A stretch of DNA of 64,000 nt from Streptomyces halstedii (GTDB taxonomy: Bacteria; Actinomycetota; Actinomycetes; Streptomycetales; Streptomycetaceae): assembly GCA_000720535.1 (NCBI GenBank), contig JOAZ01000024.1, forward strand, positions 1 through 64,000, given 5' to 3'. The notes under the pieces are model-generated. The model had not been told where the DNA came from. It saw only the letters and a program-made list of their open reading frames with translations, and did not search any database. The number at the start of each line of letters is the position of its first letter. Positions within the stretch are counted from its first letter, which is position 1. Positions 17,428 through 26,390 of the stretch are shown here, piece after piece. The position numbers and the translations under genes were made by a program.

Positions 17428-18822
17428 TCAGAGCTGGAGGGACTTGGTCTGGAGGTACTCGGCGAGGCCGTGCGGCCCGAGTTCGCGCCCCACCCCCGAC
17501 CGCTTGTACCCGCCGAACGGGGCGAGCGGGTTGAAGCGGCCGCCGTTGATGTCCACCTGGCCGGTGTCCATGCGGCGGGCGAAGGCCACGGCCTCGGCGT
17601 CGTCGGCCGCCCAGACCGCGCCCGCCAGTCCGTACACGGTGCCGTTGGCGATCCGGAGGGCGTCCTCGACGTCCTCGTACCGCAGCACGCACAGCACCGG
17701 GCCGAAGATCTCCTCCTGGGCGACGGTCATGTCGGGTGTGACGTCCGCGAAGAGGGTGGGGCTGACGTAGTACCCCCGCTCCATGGGCGCCTCGGGGCCT
17801 CCGACGACGAGGCGGGCACCCTCCTCGACGCCCTTCTCGATGTAACCCCGCACCCGTGCACGCTGTTTGGCGTTGACGACCGGTCCGATGCGCTCGCCCG
17901 GTACGTACTTGGCGAAGGCCGCGGCCGCCAGGGCGACCGCCTCCTCGTACCGTTCGGCGTCGACCAGCATGCGGGTCCACGCGCTGCACGTCTGGCCGGA
18001 GTTGGCCATCACGTTGGCGACGCCGACGTTGACGGCCCTGGCGAGGTCGGCGCCGGGCAGGATGACGTTGGCGGACTTGCCGCCGAGTTCGAGGGCGACG
18101 CGCTTGACCGCCGCCGACGCGACGGCGCCGATCCGTGCGCCGACGGCCGTGGAGCCGGTGAAGGAGACCAGATCGACGCCCTCGTGCTCGGCGAGGGCCT
18201 GACCGGCGACCGGGCCGAGGCCGGTGACCAGGTTGAACACCCCGGCCGGCAACCCCGCCTCGTGGACGGCCTCGGCGAAGAGCTGGGCGGTGAGCGGGGT
18301 GTCCTCGGCGGGCTTGAGGACGACGGCGCAGCCCGCGGCCAGCGCGGGGGCCACCTTGGCGACGATCTGGTGGAGCGGGTAGTTCCAGGGGGTGATCGCG
18401 CCGACGACGCCGATGGGCTCGTGCAGGACGGTGGAGTTGCCCAGCGTCTCCTCGAAGGCGTAGGAGGCGGCCAGTTCGGCGTACGAGCCCGCCACCGCCA
18501 CGGGCAGAGCGGCGTGCACCGACCGGGAGAGCGGCAGCGGGGAGCCCAGCTCGGCGGTGACCGTCTCGGCGATCTCGTCCTGGCGGGCCGCCAGCACGTC
18601 GCGCAGGGCGGCGATCCGCGCGGCGCGCTCGGCGGGCGGGGTGGCCGCCCAGCCCGGCAGCGCGGCCCGTGCGGCGCGTACGGCGTCGTCCACGTCCCCG
18701 GCACCACCGGCCGGGACGTGCCCGACGACCTGTTCGTCCGCCGGGTTCACCACCGTGATCGTGTCCCGGCCGCGTGCGGGCCGCCACTCCCCGCCGATGT
18801 ACATGCCGTCGTGTGCCTTCAT
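17428..18822 (-). CDS. Aldehyde dehydrogenase family protein
   Basis: A 464-residue NAD(P)-dependent aldehyde dehydrogenase. Visible motifs are the substrate-loop GVVGAITPWNYPLHQ, the cofactor FTGSTAVG, the general base in ALELGGKSANVIL, the catalytic cysteine in NSGQTCSAWTRML, and the C-terminal PFGGYKRSGVGRELG. Length is slightly short of the usual 480-500. A palindrome at 18899-18915 lies 76 bp upstream and belongs to the AACTAGC operator set, so it is likely repressed by the TetR at 12538-13212 together with the alcohol dehydrogenase downstream. Confidence 0.93.
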   Translation of the reverse strand: MKAHDGMYIGGEWRPARGRDTITVVNPADEQVVGHVPAGGAGDVDDAVRAARAALPGWAATPPAERAARIAALRDVLAARQDEIAETVTAELGSPLPLSRSVHAALPVAVAGSYAELAASYAFEETLGNSTVLHEPIGVVGAITPWNYPLHQIVAKVAPALAAGCAVVLKPAEDTPLTAQLFAEAVHEAGLPAGVFNLVTGLGPVAGQALAEHEGVDLVSFTGSTAVGARIGAVASAAVKRVALELGGKSANVILPGADLARAVNVGVANVMANSGQTCSAWTRMLVDAERYEEAVALAAAAFAKYVPGERIGPVVNAKQRARVRGYIEKGVEEGARLVVGGPEAPMERGYYVSPTLFADVTPDMTVAQEEIFGPVLCVLRYEDVEDALRIANGTVYGLAGAVWAADDAEAVAFARRMDTGQVDINGGRFNPLAPFGGYKRSGVGRELGPHGLAEYLQTKSLQL

Positions 18823-18898
18823 GGCCGTTCCTCCCGGGTTTCGCCGTGCCCGCCGCCGCGGTCGTGCGCCGTACGGGCGGTTCCGGCCCGCCGCCCCA

Positions 18899-18915
18899 AA
18901 CTAGCGCCGTTAGTT
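18899..18915 (-). promoter_or_regulatory. AACTAGC-type TetR operator before the aldehyde dehydrogenase operon
   Basis: AACTAGCGCCGTTAGTT is palindromic except at its centre, and stands out as AT-rich ends in GC-rich DNA. It matches 12492-12508 and 62865-62881 in length and in the AACTAGC...TA(G/A)TT frame. Confidence 0.7.
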
Positions 18916-18973
18916 TTTCGGCGCCAGGAAACGGCCGGAGACACGGGTCACGCCTGCCCCGGGAGCGGAGCGG

Positions 18974-20314
18974 TCATCCGTCGAGTCCGGGAACGTCCCT
19001 CGGTAGCGGACAGATACGGCGCCCGGAGTGGTCGAAGACGTACAGGTGCGCGAGGTCCACGAGGAGCGGCACCTGCCCTCCGGTCCGTACGCGCAGGTCG
19101 GGGCCGGTCCGCACGACGAGGTCGCTCGACGTCACGGCCGGCCGGTCGGGTCCGCGCACGGCGTACGGTTCCGTGTCGGCGGCCGGCTTGTCGAGTACGG
19201 CGACGGATCCGCCGGCGCGCTGCCTGAGGCGTTCGAACACGCCCCCGCTCCCGCCCGGTCTGCGCCGGCGCGGGGCCTGCCGGGGCCGGGCCGACTCCAG
19301 CTCGGGTACGACCGCGGGCCGCGAACCGGTGTCGAGGTGCACGAGCGCCTCGTGCCCCTGGTACTCGGCGTGCTCCACGACGCCGCTGAGCGCCACCTCT
19401 CCGGGGCGCGCCTGGCTGGGCGGGGCGATCCGGACCGCCTCGGAGCGCAGTCCCACGATGATCGGACGTCCCTGCTGGATGCGGAGCAACTGGTGGTCGG
19501 GGCTGAGCGGTTCGGGCAGCGCGAGGCGCTGGCGGCCGAGGTCGATCGACATCGGCCCGTCGAGCGGGGCGTGTACGACGGCCTGGAGCAGGTTGATTCT
19601 CGGGGTGCCGATGAAGGCGGCGACGAACACGTTCTCCGGCAGCGCGTAGACCTCACGCGGCGTGCTGACCTGCTGGAGGATCCCGCCCCGCATGACGGCG
19701 ACCCGGTCACCGAGCGACATGGCCTCGGACTGGTCGTGGGTGACGTACACGGTGGTGACGCCCAGTTCGGCGGTGAGCTGGCCGATCTCGGCCCGCAGAT
19801 GGTTGCGCAGTTTCGCGTCGAGGTTGGAGAGCGGTTCGTCCATCAGGAAGGCGGAGGGGTGGCGCGAGATGGCCCGGCCCATCGCGACCCGCTGGCGCTC
19901 GCCGCCGGAGAGCTGGCCGGGGTAGCGGTCCAGCAGGCTCTCGATGCCCAGCATCCGGGCGGTGGACTCGACGCGCTCGGTGCTGTCCTGGCGGGGGTTC
20001 TCCAGCTTCAGGGGGAAGCCGATGTTGGCCCGGGTGGTCATGTTCGGGTAGAGCGCGAAGTTCTGGAAGACCATGGCCATGCCGCGCTCGCGCGGGGAGA
20101 GGTGGTTCGCCGGTTCGCCGTCGAGCAGCAACTCTCCTTCGGTGATCTCCTCCAGGCCCGCGATCATGCGGAGCACGGTGGACTTCCCGCAGCCGGAGGG
20201 GCCGAGCAGCACCAGGAACTCGCCGGGGGCGACGGCGAGGGAGAACCGGTCGACGGCGCGCGACGCCCGTCCGTACGTCTTGCCGACACTGCGCAGGGTG
20301 ATGGCACGAGTCAT
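18974..20314 (-). CDS. Orphan sugar-type ABC transporter ATPase (MsiK/UgpC-like) with extended C-terminus
   Basis: A 446-residue ATP-binding subunit. Walker A is GPSGCGKST (about residue 38), the Q-loop VFQNFALYP, the signature LSGGERQRVAMGRA, Walker B AFLMDEPLSNLDAKLR and the switch THDQSEA. A C-terminal MalK-type OB domain follows. It is about 70 residues longer than usual, with an Arg/Pro/Gly-rich insertion at about residues 325-390. No permease or binding-protein gene is nearby, so it may energise several sugar importers encoded elsewhere, as MsiK does. Confidence 0.88.
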   Translation of the reverse strand: MTRAITLRSVGKTYGRASRAVDRFSLAVAPGEFLVLLGPSGCGKSTVLRMIAGLEEITEGELLLDGEPANHLSPRERGMAMVFQNFALYPNMTTRANIGFPLKLENPRQDSTERVESTARMLGIESLLDRYPGQLSGGERQRVAMGRAISRHPSAFLMDEPLSNLDAKLRNHLRAEIGQLTAELGVTTVYVTHDQSEAMSLGDRVAVMRGGILQQVSTPREVYALPENVFVAAFIGTPRINLLQAVVHAPLDGPMSIDLGRQRLALPEPLSPDHQLLRIQQGRPIIVGLRSEAVRIAPPSQARPGEVALSGVVEHAEYQGHEALVHLDTGSRPAVVPELESARPRQAPRRRRPGGSGGVFERLRQRAGGSVAVLDKPAADTEPYAVRGPDRPAVTSSDLVVRTGPDLRVRTGGQVPLLVDLAHLYVFDHSGRRICPLPRDVPGLDG

Positions 20315-20515
20315 GTTTCCGCCGGGGAAGGAGGGAGGGCTGCACGTGGGGAGCGGCTGCGTGGCCTGAAGTTAACCCACCGGGCGGGGTGTGGGAATGA
20401 CTCGTGCGGAAGTTGTGTGTTTCCGGTCCTGGTGGGCGTCGTGGGGCGGGCGGGGCGTCCCGGGCACACGGGCCGGACACCTGGCGGTCCGGACGGGCCC
20501 GGGGGCGCGGGCCCT

Positions 20516-21187
20516 TCAGTCGAAGGTCCGGGCGAGGTAGGCCTGGAGCAGGGTCCGGGTCTCGGCGATCAGCGCGGCATCGCCCGAGGGGTCGGTACGG
20601 AAGGCGAGTTGGAGCAGGGCGTCGGCGGCCTCCACGCAGACGAGGAGGGTGCGCAGGAGCCGGGGGTCGGGCTCGTCCCCCGTGTCACGGCCCTCTCCCC
20701 CGTCGCCGCTTCCCTCCTTCAGGGCGGGGCCGAGGTGTCCGGCCAGCAGGGCCGCCAGCCGGCCGGCGACCCGCAGATTGGCGTCGGGGGCGCCTTCGGC
20801 CGGCGCGGGCGGACCGAAGTCGACCAGGGTGAAGCCCGGGACGGTCCGCTTCATCGCCAGGTACTCGTCCAGGACGGCGTCGATCGCCGCCCGCCACTCC
20901 CGCTCCGGGACGGCGTCGAGGCGGCCGGCGATCCGCTCGGCGTAGAGGTCCAGGTTGCGCTCGGCCAAGGCGTCCACCAGGGCCCGCTTGTTGGGGAAGA
21001 ACCGGTAGACCGAGCCGATCGGCACCCCGGCGCGGTCGGCCACCGCGCGGGTGGAGAGCTGCTCGTAGCCGGTCTCGTCGAGCAGTCCGGCGCCGGCGTC
21101 GAGGATCCGGGCCAGACGCTCGGCGCTGCGCTGCTGGACGGGGGCCCGCCGGAGGTTCGCATGGGGATGAGGAGGCACGCACACCAT
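20516..21187 (-). CDS. TetR/AcrR family transcriptional regulator
   Basis: A 223-residue regulator. The helix-turn-helix spans about residues 22-66 and ends GVPIGSVYRFFPNKRALVDA; the ligand domain contains a Gly/Asp-rich loop (EGSGDGGEGRDTGDEPD). ATG at 21187 gives a short basic N-terminus; longer versions have low-complexity extensions. It is divergent from hmgA, with a 296-bp gap holding four copies of a CCGGTGGCCGG-type repeat, so regulation of hmgA or of itself through these repeats is possible. Confidence 0.85.
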   Translation of the reverse strand: MVCVPPHPHANLRRAPVQQRSAERLARILDAGAGLLDETGYEQLSTRAVADRAGVPIGSVYRFFPNKRALVDALAERNLDLYAERIAGRLDAVPEREWRAAIDAVLDEYLAMKRTVPGFTLVDFGPPAPAEGAPDANLRVAGRLAALLAGHLGPALKEGSGDGGEGRDTGDEPDPRLLRTLLVCVEAADALLQLAFRTDPSGDAALIAETRTLLQAYLARTFD

Positions 21188-21232
21188 GATGCCGTGGTCT
21201 CGCCGGCCGGTTCCGCACGGGCCGGTCGGCCA

Positions 21233-21336
21233 CCGTGGCCGGTTCGTTCCACGGGGCCCGTTCCGCTCCGGTGGCCGGATTGACAGGGCGCGGTCTCGGC
21301 CCCGGTGGCCGGATCCGGTCGGCCCGGTGGCCGGTT
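21233..21336. repeat. Four direct repeats in the TetR-hmgA gap
   Basis: Near-identical copies of C(C)GGTGGCCGG(A/T)T start at about 21233, 21268, 21302 and 21324. GGCC centres make each partly palindromic. They lie 0.15-0.25 kb before hmgA and just after the start of the TetR gene, so they may be regulator sites or simply GC-rich slippage products. Confidence 0.4.
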
Positions 21337-21386
21337 CCTCCTCCCGCTCCCCCGCCCGGCGCACCCGGCCGCCCCGGCGTGTGCCG

Positions 21387-21415
21387 TTGACGGGCCGCCC
21401 CCCGATTCCTACGGT
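21387..21415 (+). promoter_or_regulatory. Housekeeping-type promoter for hmgA
   Basis: TTGACG (21387-21392) and TACGGT (21410-21415) are 17 bp apart and fit the Streptomyces vegetative consensus. They lie about 70 bp before the hmgA ATG. Confidence 0.6.
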
Positions 21416-21483
21416 TGTCCATAGGATTCCTCGTCGGGGGGTCCGGCCCAGTCACGGGATTCCTTCTCCACCGGGAGCGCAAG

Positions 21484-22803
21484 ATGAGCGGCATCGAGCA
21501 GGCGAGGAAAGCGGCCGAGGGCCTCGCGTACAGCGCCGGATTCGGCAACGAGCACAGCTCCGAGGCGGTCCGGGGCGCCCTGCCGCACGGCCGCAACTCC
21601 CCGCAGCGCGCCCCGCTCGGGCTGTACGCGGAGCAGCTGAGCGGTTCGGCGTTCACCGAGCCACGCGCCCGCAACCGCCGCTCCTGGCTCTACCGGATCC
21701 GCCCGTCCGCCGCGCATCCGGCGTTCACCCGCGTCGGCAACGGCACGCTGCGCACGGCCCCGTTCACCGAGTCGGTCACCGACCCCAACCGGCTGCGCTG
21801 GGACCCGCTGCCCGACCCGGCGCCGGGCACGGACTTCCTGGCCGGGCTGTGGACGCTCGGCGGCAACGGCGACGCCACGCAGCGCACCGGCATGGCCATC
21901 CACCTGTACAGCGCCGACTCCTCCATGACCGACCGGGTGTTCAGCGACTCCGACGGCGAGCTGCTGATCGTCCCCGAGCGGGGCGGGCTGCTGCTCCGCA
22001 CCGAGCTGGGTCTGCTGCGCGCCGAGCCCGGCCATGTGGCGCTGATCCCGCGCGGTGTCCGCTTCCGGGTCGAGCTCCTGGACGCCACCGCCCGGGGGTA
22101 CGTCTGCGAGAACTACGGGCAGCCCTTCGTCCTCCCCGACCTCGGCCCGATCGGCGCCAACGGCCTGGCCAACGCACGGGACTTCCTGGCGCCGCTGGCC
22201 GCGTACGAGGACCGCGAGGGCCCCGTCGAGGTGGTCAACAAGTTCTGCGGGAACCTCTGGTCGGCGACGTACGACCACTCACCGCTGGACGTCGTCGCCT
22301 GGCACGGCAACCACACCCCGTACGTCTACGACCTGCGCCGCTTCAACGTCATCGGCACCATCAGCTACGACCACCCGGACCCGTCGATCTTCACCGTGCT
22401 GACCTCGCCGTCCGACACCCCGGGGCTGGCCGGTGTCGACTTCGTCGTCTTCGCGCCCCGCTGGCTGGTCGGCGAGGACACCTTCCGCCCGCCGTACTTC
22501 CACCGCAACGTGATGAGCGAGTACATGGGCCTGATCGAGGGCGCGTACGACGCGAAGGCCGGCGGGTTCGTGCCCGGCGGCGGGTCGCTGCACAACATGA
22601 TGTCGGCCCACGGCCCGGACCGTGAGACCTTCGAGCGGGCCAGCGCGGCCGAGCTGAAGCCGCAGAAGATCGACGACGGGCTGGCCTTCATGTTCGAGAC
22701 CCGCTGGCCGGTCACGGCGACCGCGCAGGCCGCCGGTGCCGACCATCTCCAGCGGGGGTACGACGACGTGTGGCAGGGTCTCAGCCGCGACTTCCGGCCG
22801 TGA
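21484..22803 (+). CDS. hmgA: Homogentisate 1,2-dioxygenase
   Basis: A 439-residue Fe(II) dioxygenase that opens the ring of homogentisate to maleylacetoacetate in tyrosine and phenylalanine catabolism. Recognisable family segments are [13 protein letters not shown] at the start, [13 protein letters not shown], the [21 protein letters not shown] block, and the metal-site region [18 protein letters not shown] followed by [10 protein letters not shown]. Length is typical. ATG 21484 (MSGIEQA) has GGGAGCGC ahead; an upstream in-frame ATG precedes the ribosome site. Other catabolic genes of the pathway are not in the window. Confidence 0.96.
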   Translation: MSGIEQARKAAEGLAYSAGFGNEHSSEAVRGALPHGRNSPQRAPLGLYAEQLSGSAFTEPRARNRRSWLYRIRPSAAHPAFTRVGNGTLRTAPFTESVTDPNRLRWDPLPDPAPGTDFLAGLWTLGGNGDATQRTGMAIHLYSADSSMTDRVFSDSDGELLIVPERGGLLLRTELGLLRAEPGHVALIPRGVRFRVELLDATARGYVCENYGQPFVLPDLGPIGANGLANARDFLAPLAAYEDREGPVEVVNKFCGNLWSATYDHSPLDVVAWHGNHTPYVYDLRRFNVIGTISYDHPDPSIFTVLTSPSDTPGLAGVDFVVFAPRWLVGEDTFRPPYFHRNVMSEYMGLIEGAYDAKAGGFVPGGGSLHNMMSAHGPDRETFERASAAELKPQKIDDGLAFMFETRWPVTATAQAAGADHLQRGYDDVWQGLSRDFRP

Positions 22804-22845
22804 GACCCCTCGGCCGCCCATCGATCGGAGAGGCCCGGTGACCGG

Positions 22846-23622
22846 ATGGACCAGGTGAACGAGGGACGCCCCACGCCCGCCTTCGCCCCTGACTCCCTGG
22901 TGCTCAACCGGAAACTGCCGCTGTGGTACCAGGTCTCGCAGTCCTTGCGGGCCTCCGTGCTCGGCCGCCCCCGGGACGCCCCCTCGCGGCTGCCGACCGA
23001 GGAGAAGCTCGCCGTGCACTACGGCGTCAGCGTGCTGACCATGCGTCAGGCCCTCAAGGAGCTGGAGTCGGAGGGCCTGATCAGCAGGCACCGCAGGCGC
23101 GGGACGTTCATCGAGCCGCGCGCCCGGCGGGTCTCACCGGTCCGGCTGCTGGGTTCGATCGACGCGATCGTCGCCCAGCAGTCGGGCGAGCGGACCACCG
23201 TGCTCGACCACGGCCCGGCCCCGGTGCCGGGAGAGCTGGCCGAGTTCTTCCCCGACTGCGCCGAGGTGATGAGTTACCGGCGGCTGCGCTGCGACGAGGC
23301 GACCGGTGAACCCACCAACTGGGCGGAGAACGCCGTGCGCCGCGAGCTCGCGGACCGTATCGACGTGACCGACCTGGTGCGGTGGCCGATGACGAAGGTG
23401 CTGCGTGACGGCGTCGGCGTACGGATCTCCCGGATCACGGACACCGTGGAGGCCCGGCTCGCCGACCCGGTCACGGCCGAGCTGCTCCAGGTGCCGCTGC
23501 TCAGCCCGATCCTGCACTACACGGGGGTGGCGTACGACGACGACGGCCGGGTGGTGGATGTGGCGCGCATCCGCTACCGGGGCGACCGCTTCTCGTTCTC
23601 CGTGACGGTGGACGCGCACTGA
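22846..23622 (+). CDS. GntR family regulator with UTRA ligand domain
   Basis: A 258-residue HutC-type GntR regulator. The winged helix (about residues 25-88) shows LPTEEKLAVHYGVSVLTMRQ and the wing SRHRRRGTFIEP. The rest is a UTRA effector domain, with a typical end YRGDRFSFSVTVD. It follows hmgA by 42 bp on the same strand and is likely co-transcribed, so it may sense an aromatic or carboxylic intermediate. The direct target is unknown. Confidence 0.88.
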   Translation: MDQVNEGRPTPAFAPDSLVLNRKLPLWYQVSQSLRASVLGRPRDAPSRLPTEEKLAVHYGVSVLTMRQALKELESEGLISRHRRRGTFIEPRARRVSPVRLLGSIDAIVAQQSGERTTVLDHGPAPVPGELAEFFPDCAEVMSYRRLRCDEATGEPTNWAENAVRRELADRIDVTDLVRWPMTKVLRDGVGVRISRITDTVEARLADPVTAELLQVPLLSPILHYTGVAYDDDGRVVDVARIRYRGDRFSFSVTVDAH

Positions 23623-23718
23623 CCGGTGCGCGTACCGGCCGTCTCCCGCCGGTCCGGGCGCCCTCGTTACGATGCCGGGGGGCCGGCAAGGGGGCGACGC
23701 GACGGGGAGGACCGCACG

Positions 23719-24948
23719 GTGGCAGCACGGGAGGCGACCGGAGCCGGCGGGGGCACGGGGCCTCTGCCGCTGGACGACCTGATGCCCTGGTCCGTACGCC
23801 CGCTGCGGACGGGGCGCCCGTGGGTGACGGCGCCCGACGCGGCGTCCCTGCGGGCCCGTTGGGACCGGCTGGTCCGGGCCGAGGGCGCCGAGCGGGAGCG
23901 GCTGTTCCGGCCCGGCCGTGCGCGTACGCCGTGGACGGGGGCCGCCGCGCTGCCGGGCCGGTCCACCGGGACGGGCGCGTTCGCCCGGGACCCCGGCCCG
24001 TACCCCGAACCGGTGCGGATCCTGCACGGCCCGTTCGACGAGCAGTGGCTGATCCCCGACCACCGGCTGCTCGACGCGGCCCGGCCCGAGCTGTGGCGGG
24101 TCGCCGACGCCCACCAGGTCTTCGCCGTGGAACACGGGTACGTGCCCGGCGCGGCCGGACCCGCCCTGTCGGCGACGGCGCTGCTGCCCGACGGCCACTC
24201 CCCGGGGGGCCGTCCGGGCCGAATCCGGCCGCTCTACCGGCGGCCGGGCGGCCGGGAGCCCAATCTCGCGCCCGGCCTGCCGGAGCTGCTGGGCGCCCGG
24301 TACGGCGCTCCCGTCACCGCCGAGGCGGTCCTGGCCTGGGTCCTGGCCGCCGCCCGTCCCTCCCCGGCCGGCCCGCTCGTACGGCTCCCCGCCGACCGCG
24401 CGCTGTGGGCGGACGGGGTGGAGCTGGGCGGGGAGCTGCTGCGGACGCACCTGCGCGGGGCGCGCGGCGGGGAGCGGCCGAGGCTCCCGGGCGGGCGACG
24501 GCCCTATGTGCGGGCCACGATCCCGCCCCGGCCGGCCGGGCTGGGCTACGACCTGGCCACCGGGACGCTCACCCTGGACGAGGGCCGTGTCTCGCCCGTG
24601 CCCGCCGGGGCCTGGGAGTTCCGGGTGGGCGGTGTGCGGATGCTGGAGCTCTGGTTCGGGCGCCGCGCGGTGTGGGACGGGGCGGAGGGGCTGGCGGCGC
24701 TGCGCCCGCACGCCTGGCCCCAGGAGTGGACCTCGGATCTGCTGGAGCTGATCACCGTACTCGCGCTGCTCGATGAGCTGACATCCCGTCAGCGGGCCTT
24801 GTGGGAGCGGCTCGACGGGTCGGCCGTGCTGGACGGGGAGGAGCTGCGGACGGCCGGGGTCCTTCCGGCCCCGGCCGCCGCCCGGCGGCCCGCCTCGGTG
24901 CTGGACCACCGGGAGGAAGGCCCCGAGGGGCAGTTCGCGCTGCTCTGA
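23719..24948 (+). CDS. Stand-alone ISP-type restriction-modification C-terminal domain protein
   Basis: A 409-residue protein. The segments EQWLIPDHRLLDAARPELWR, GRPGRIRPLYRRPGGREPNL and the AVLAWVLAAARP helix resemble, from memory, actinobacterial proteins named type ISP restriction/modification enzyme, which share the specificity-domain region of LlaBIII-like enzymes. No methylase motif (NPPY, FxGxG), helicase or nuclease motif is present. It is therefore a domesticated or orphan domain rather than a working restriction enzyme. GTG at 23719 follows GGGGAGGA; an earlier ATG would add 31 residues without a ribosome site. Confidence 0.65.
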   Translation: MAAREATGAGGGTGPLPLDDLMPWSVRPLRTGRPWVTAPDAASLRARWDRLVRAEGAERERLFRPGRARTPWTGAAALPGRSTGTGAFARDPGPYPEPVRILHGPFDEQWLIPDHRLLDAARPELWRVADAHQVFAVEHGYVPGAAGPALSATALLPDGHSPGGRPGRIRPLYRRPGGREPNLAPGLPELLGARYGAPVTAEAVLAWVLAAARPSPAGPLVRLPADRALWADGVELGGELLRTHLRGARGGERPRLPGGRRPYVRATIPPRPAGLGYDLATGTLTLDEGRVSPVPAGAWEFRVGGVRMLELWFGRRAVWDGAEGLAALRPHAWPQEWTSDLLELITVLALLDELTSRQRALWERLDGSAVLDGEELRTAGVLPAPAAARRPASVLDHREEGPEGQFALL

Positions 24949-24949
24949 G

Positions 24950-25127
24950 CGGTTCCGTCTTCTCGCCGAACCGGGCGTCGAAGGAATCCAGGCAGCTCAG
25001 CGTGTATCCGAGGTAGGCCATCGCATGGGGGCTGAATCCGTGGACCGGCGACATCAGCGCGGGCATCCAGGTGTGCCGGTGCGTCATCGCGCGCGCCTGG
25101 TGGGCGAGTGCCAGGATGTCGGCGCGC
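24950..25127 (-). pseudogene. TetR regulator remnant (C-terminal domain piece)
   Basis: The minus strand encodes ADILALAHQARAMTHRHTWM, then a proline-rich segment and MAYLGYTLSCLDSFDARFGEK. This matches the middle of the ligand domain of exporter-linked TetR regulators. The DNA-binding part is missing on one side and the C-terminus on the other, where it meets the end of the ISP-type gene. It is a relic of a divergent TetR-ABC exporter locus. Confidence 0.65.
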
Positions 25128-25172
25128 GCCGACCGCCCCGCCCGCACCTACTCGGGCGGTATGCGGCGCCGC
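25128..25172 (+). pseudogene. ABC exporter ATPase remnant (signature motif only)
   Basis: Only about 15 codons survive, reading ADRPARTYSGGMRRR. TYSGGMRRR is the signature motif of DrrA-type drug-export ATPases. It is wedged between the TetR relic and the permease relic, in the order expected of an intact regulator-ATPase-permease locus. Confidence 0.65.
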
Positions 25173-25551
25173 CGGAGCCCTGGGCGCGTTCGGGCTGCCG
25201 CTGCTCTTCCGGTTCGCCACCTCCTGGGTGGGCTACTGGCTCGGTCTGCTGATCCGTGACGAGGAGGCCGCGGGCCAGGTCGGCAGCGCGACGTTCGTCC
25301 TGCCGCTGCTCTCCAGCGCGTACATCCCCACCGGGGGCATGCCGGGCCCGGTGCGGACGGTGGCCGAGCGGAACCCGATCAGCGCGCTGGCCGCGGCCAC
25401 CCGCGAGCTGTTCGGCAACGCGGCCCCGGCCGCCGACGCCGCGTGGCCGTCGGCGCATCCGGTGGCCGGCACACTGGCCTGGGCGGCGGTCCTGCTCGCG
25501 GTGTGCGTCCCGCTGACGGTCCGGCGGTACGCGCGCGACGGCAAGGGGTGA
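25165..25551 (+). pseudogene. ABC-2 type permease remnant (C-terminal half)
   Basis: About 125 codons remain: GLPLLFRFATSWVGYWLGLL, EEAAGQVGSATFVLPLLSSA, YIPTGGMPGPVRTVAERNPI and SALAAATRELFGN, ending in a final membrane helix and a basic tail. These are the conserved C-terminal features of DrrB-type permeases. The N-terminal helices and any start signal are missing. It is a different frame from the ATPase fragment before it, so it cannot be read through. Confidence 0.75.
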
Positions 25552-25863
25552 CGGAAGGGCCCCGCGGCCGGGGCGAGGAGTCAGTCGCGGCCGGTAGCCC
25601 CCGGGCGGCCCCGTCCACGGCCGGTGGACCACCGGAGGGACGTGGCGTCGCGCGTGGGGACGTCGTGGGCGCCGCGTCCGCCGATCACGCCGCCGGACGG
25701 GGCGAGGACGCCGAGGGGTGCCGTACCGGCGCCGGGTGAGCACACCGGCGCGATACCGCGGGCCCTGGGGATGGCGGGCGAGCGGACAGCGGCACTGCGC
25801 CGGGGCGGGATGATCCGGGGTACGGCCCTGAGCGGTGGGCCGGACCTGTGTGGACGCCGTCGG
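25552..25863. other. Intergenic stretch with no supported gene
   Basis: About 310 bp of GC-rich DNA between the permease relic and a small gene. Frames are open by composition only; a minus-strand frame stopping near 25577 could be another decayed fragment, but no motif can be recognised. Confidence 0.5.
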
Positions 25864-26127
25864 TCAGCGGCGGCTGCCGAACAGCGAGCGCCGCAGCCGA
25901 CGCAGCGGGGCGAAGAGCGAGACGCGCCCGCTCCTGCTCCTGCGGCTGTGCGCGGCGTCGCGCGAGGTCAGCTCCAGCATCAGCAGCGTCGCCTCCGCGG
26001 ACTCGCGCCGCGGCACGGCGGGGCCGCCCAGCACCGCGAGATGGCGGTCGAGCCGCGAACTGGTCGCACTGCTCCCACATGTGATGGCAGGCACACGTGG
26101 CCTGCTGCGCACCGTTATCTGTTCCAT
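25864..26127 (-). CDS. Small basic conserved hypothetical protein
   Basis: An 87-residue protein, ATG at 26127 (MEQITVRSRPRVPAITCGSS). The middle contains SRLDRHLAVLGGPAVPRRES and the C-terminus is strongly basic (LRRLRRSLFGSRR). No membrane segment or catalytic motif is seen. I recall similar small proteins in other Streptomyces, but without function. It is divergent from the AAA ATPase gene, sharing a 260-bp region that contains AT-rich promoter-like stretches. Confidence 0.55.
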   Translation of the reverse strand: MEQITVRSRPRVPAITCGSSATSSRLDRHLAVLGGPAVPRRESAEATLLMLELTSRDAAHSRRSRSGRVSLFAPLRRLRRSLFGSRR

Positions 26128-26390
26128 GTCACTCCCCACCCGTACGAGGGCACCCGGCCCCGGGCAGGACAACCCTATCGTCCCGGGCTGACACTCGTGT
26201 ATCCCGGCCGTCCGATTGCACACGGGTATACGGAGGTTGACGTCGCGTTACCGCTTCCGACCGGTTCCGGATCATCCCGGTCCGCACGGTGCCGGCCGGG
26301 CGTCCCCGGAGCGCGCGGACCCGCGCGGCGGAGCCTTCGGCGGGGCGGCTTCGTGAAACCTGGGTGCGCCGCGTGCCACCGTGCCGGATC

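Noticed and set aside
23626-23718. An earlier ATG for the ISP-type domain gene
   Set aside because: It lacks a ribosome site and adds an Arg/Gly-rich stretch; the GTG at 23719 follows GGGGAGGA.
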